NCBI GenBank assembly: GCA_029859485.1
Contig: JAOUDB010000123.1
Coordinates: 1-7,256 of the forward strand
Direction of reading: 5' to 3'
Length of the DNA: 7,256 nt
Source: Desulfuromonadales bacterium
GTDB lineage: Bacteria; Desulfobacterota; Desulfuromonadia; Desulfuromonadales; BM103
A model generated the notes under the pieces. That model was not told the origin of the DNA and made no database searches. It worked only from the letters and a program-made list of their open reading frames with translations. The position numbers and the translations under genes were made by a program. This document shows, in pieces, positions 5,957 to 7,256 of this stretch (the stretch's first letter is position 1; each line of letters begins with the position of its first letter).

Positions 5957-7256
5957 TCATTTGCCTGGCGATTTAATCACAATCATTACCGCTCGGCGAT
6001 TTTGTTGCAGACAGGGTTTATCATTTCCTTCGCAGACGGGTTTTTCTTCACCGTAGCTTTGGACCTTGGTGATCCTCTCGGTTGAGACGCCTGATTTTAC
6101 GAGATAATTCTTGATGAAATGGGCGCGATTCAGACCCAAGCTGAAATTATAACGGGCATTCCCTTCCTTACTGGTAAAACCTTCTATTTCGACCGTTGTC
6201 TTCAGGTGATTTTTTAAATATTCAACCGCAGCAGCCAGGTTCCGAAGATCCTCTTCTAGAAGTGTCACGCTATCGAAATGGAATCGAACAGTAAATTGAT
6301 GGAGGGATTCATCAACCACCCGATTCGTCGTATCTGTCGCTTCAGGTTCTCCACGCTGCGCCCCAGAGGGCTGACCTGATGCACGGATGTCGATTTTCTC
6401 CTCGGTGACTGGTTTTTCATTAGAAGGAGGCGGCACCTGGCCAACTGAACCCGGCAACGGTTCAAGGGTCACTCTGCCCATATCGACATAGGTATCGGTT
6501 GATGCCGGGATGACCAGTTGAGCCTGGAACTCAAGGGCCTCCTGACGCACGTTGACTATGTAGGTGCCTGCCCTGATCGAAGTTGCTGCGCTTTCTTCGT
6601 TTAGACCACAACCCTGGTAGGCCATCACGTCAATCTCGCTTTGCTGAGTGTCGAGATAAAACTCACCATCACGTCCCGTCCAGAAAGAGACTTCCGCGCC
6701 GGCTGCATTAAATTGCAGCTTGGCGTCAGCCAAAGGGATATTGCCGTCTTTAGCTTCGACAAGGAGGGTGCCAGTAAAGGCTTGATATTTTTCCAGGGGG
6801 AAGAACAAGCAGGAACCGCTGCGCAGGGGCGGCGAGAACGTCAAGCGGACCTGGGGCATGATATACTCGATAGGTACGTCCTTGTCGTTAAAACTGAGCT
6901 GGTTTTCATAATATGAACTGACCTCTGGAATGATGACCTTGCCCTCGCTGTTGGTGCGACTGATGGCCTGGCCGTTGACGTTCACCTGTACATCCTCTAA
7001 TTCTCCAACCTGCACCAACGCGAAGCTGTCAGTCACCGGACGGGTCAGGGCCGTTGTCCAGCCCAAATGGACAATCGCGCCGGAGGCGGCAACCCTCACT
7101 GTTTCATCCGTGCTGGAGTCCCGCCGTGTCTGGCTGAAGGTCCCGCGCAGTTTGGCATATCGGGCATTCTGTTCGATGTCGGCGCTCAGCAGGTCCGTAT
7201 TGGAGTTCTTGCTGTTATCGTGTTCAGCGTGCAGTTCCCAACCCGTCCCTTCGCCG
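5957..7256 (-). CDS. Fimbrial usher fused to a C-terminal OmpA/Pal-like domain (N-terminus outside window)
   Basis: The frame is open to the right edge; 432 C-terminal residues are visible, numbered here from the first full codon. Residues 1-70 resemble the last strands of an outer-membrane usher barrel (FimD/CsuD type), including GAIVHLGW at 59-66. Residues 71-210 match the two usher C-terminal plug domains: LVQV, a VNG...RTNSEGKVIIPEV stretch, then GNIPLADAKLQF and GRDGEFYLD. Ordinary ushers end near here. This one continues through a Pro/Glu/Gln-rich linker (about 265-320) into an OmpA-type domain (about 321-428) with FHFDSVTL, EIEGFTSKEGNARYN, LGLNRAHFIKNYL and QNRRAV; Cys408 and Cys415 match a Pal-like pair. 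Such domains bind peptidoglycan through an Asp and an Arg. Arg377 is present but the Asp is replaced by Ser362. A hairpin and the SCPU pilin gene follow; the chaperone gene is presumably beyond the right edge. Confidence 0.85.
   Translation of the reverse strand, partial: GEGTGWELHAEHDNSKNSNTDLLSADIEQNARYAKLRGTFSQTRRDSSTDETVRVAASGAIVHLGWTTALTRPVTDSFALVQVGELEDVQVNVNGQAISRTNSEGKVIIPEVSSYYENQLSFNDKDVPIEYIMPQVRLTFSPPLRSGSCLFFPLEKYQAFTGTLLVEAKDGNIPLADAKLQFNAAGAEVSFWTGRDGEFYLDTQQSEIDVMAYQGCGLNEESAATSIRAGTYIVNVRQEALEFQAQLVIPASTDTYVDMGRVTLEPLPGSVGQVPPPSNEKPVTEEKIDIRASGQPSGAQRGEPEATDTTNRVVDESLHQFTVRFHFDSVTLLEEDLRNLAAAVEYLKNHLKTTVEIEGFTSKEGNARYNFSLGLNRAHFIKNYLVKSGVSTERITKVQSYGEEKPVCEGNDKPCLQQNRRAVMIVIKSPGK

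Noticed and set aside
6641..6916. A 91-codon plus-strand frame inside the usher gene
   Set aside because: It is antisense to a strongly supported coding region and has no motif of its own.

Overview
The window reads as a bacterial chromosome segment from a Gram-negative organism. It encodes an outer-membrane usher, an OmpA-type domain and tmRNA-like sequence. The general look of the genes suggests a Desulfuromonadales-like deltaproteobacterium (Desulfobacterota), but this taxonomic guess is weak and was not tested by any search.

Left part (1-1800). A hypothetical protein runs off the left edge on the minus strand (1-745). A short AT-rich intergenic region follows, then a plus-strand TrhA/hemolysin III-family (PAQR-like) membrane protein (975-1646).

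Middle part (1795-4885), all minus strand. A two-gene ABC-2 exporter, ATPase then permease, is joined by an ATGA stop/start overlap. It has a good sigma70-type promoter at 3531-3559. Upstream of it sits a likely two-gene unit: a MazG-like nucleotide pyrophosphohydrolase (4526-4885) followed 22 bp later by an EamA/DMT transporter that starts with TTG.

Right part (about 5000-7256). A terminator-like hairpin at 5003-5025 lies just after a 23-bp fragment (5035-5057, minus strand). That fragment matches the last bases of a tmRNA (ssrA): half of the T-arm, the acceptor strand and CCA. The 5' part of the RNA gene is missing, as expected at the displaced end of an element that integrated into the 3' end of ssrA. 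Two 12-bp-period copies of ACCCCCAAA beside it look like integrase arm sites. By this reading everything to the right (5058 onward) belongs to an integrated island and everything to the left is host chromosome.

The island side carries the end of a chaperone-usher pilus operon, read right to left. First comes the C-terminal part of a fimbrial usher that continues, without a stop, through a Pro/Glu-rich linker into an OmpA/Pal-type peptidoglycan-binding domain. Next is an intercistronic hairpin, then a secreted spore coat U (SCPU) domain subunit whose coding sequence contains a run of nine G. A change of one base in that run, in either direction, truncates the subunit at once, so the pilin looks phase-variable. 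The usher-OmpA fusion, the contingency tract and the island boundary are the most interesting parts of the window.
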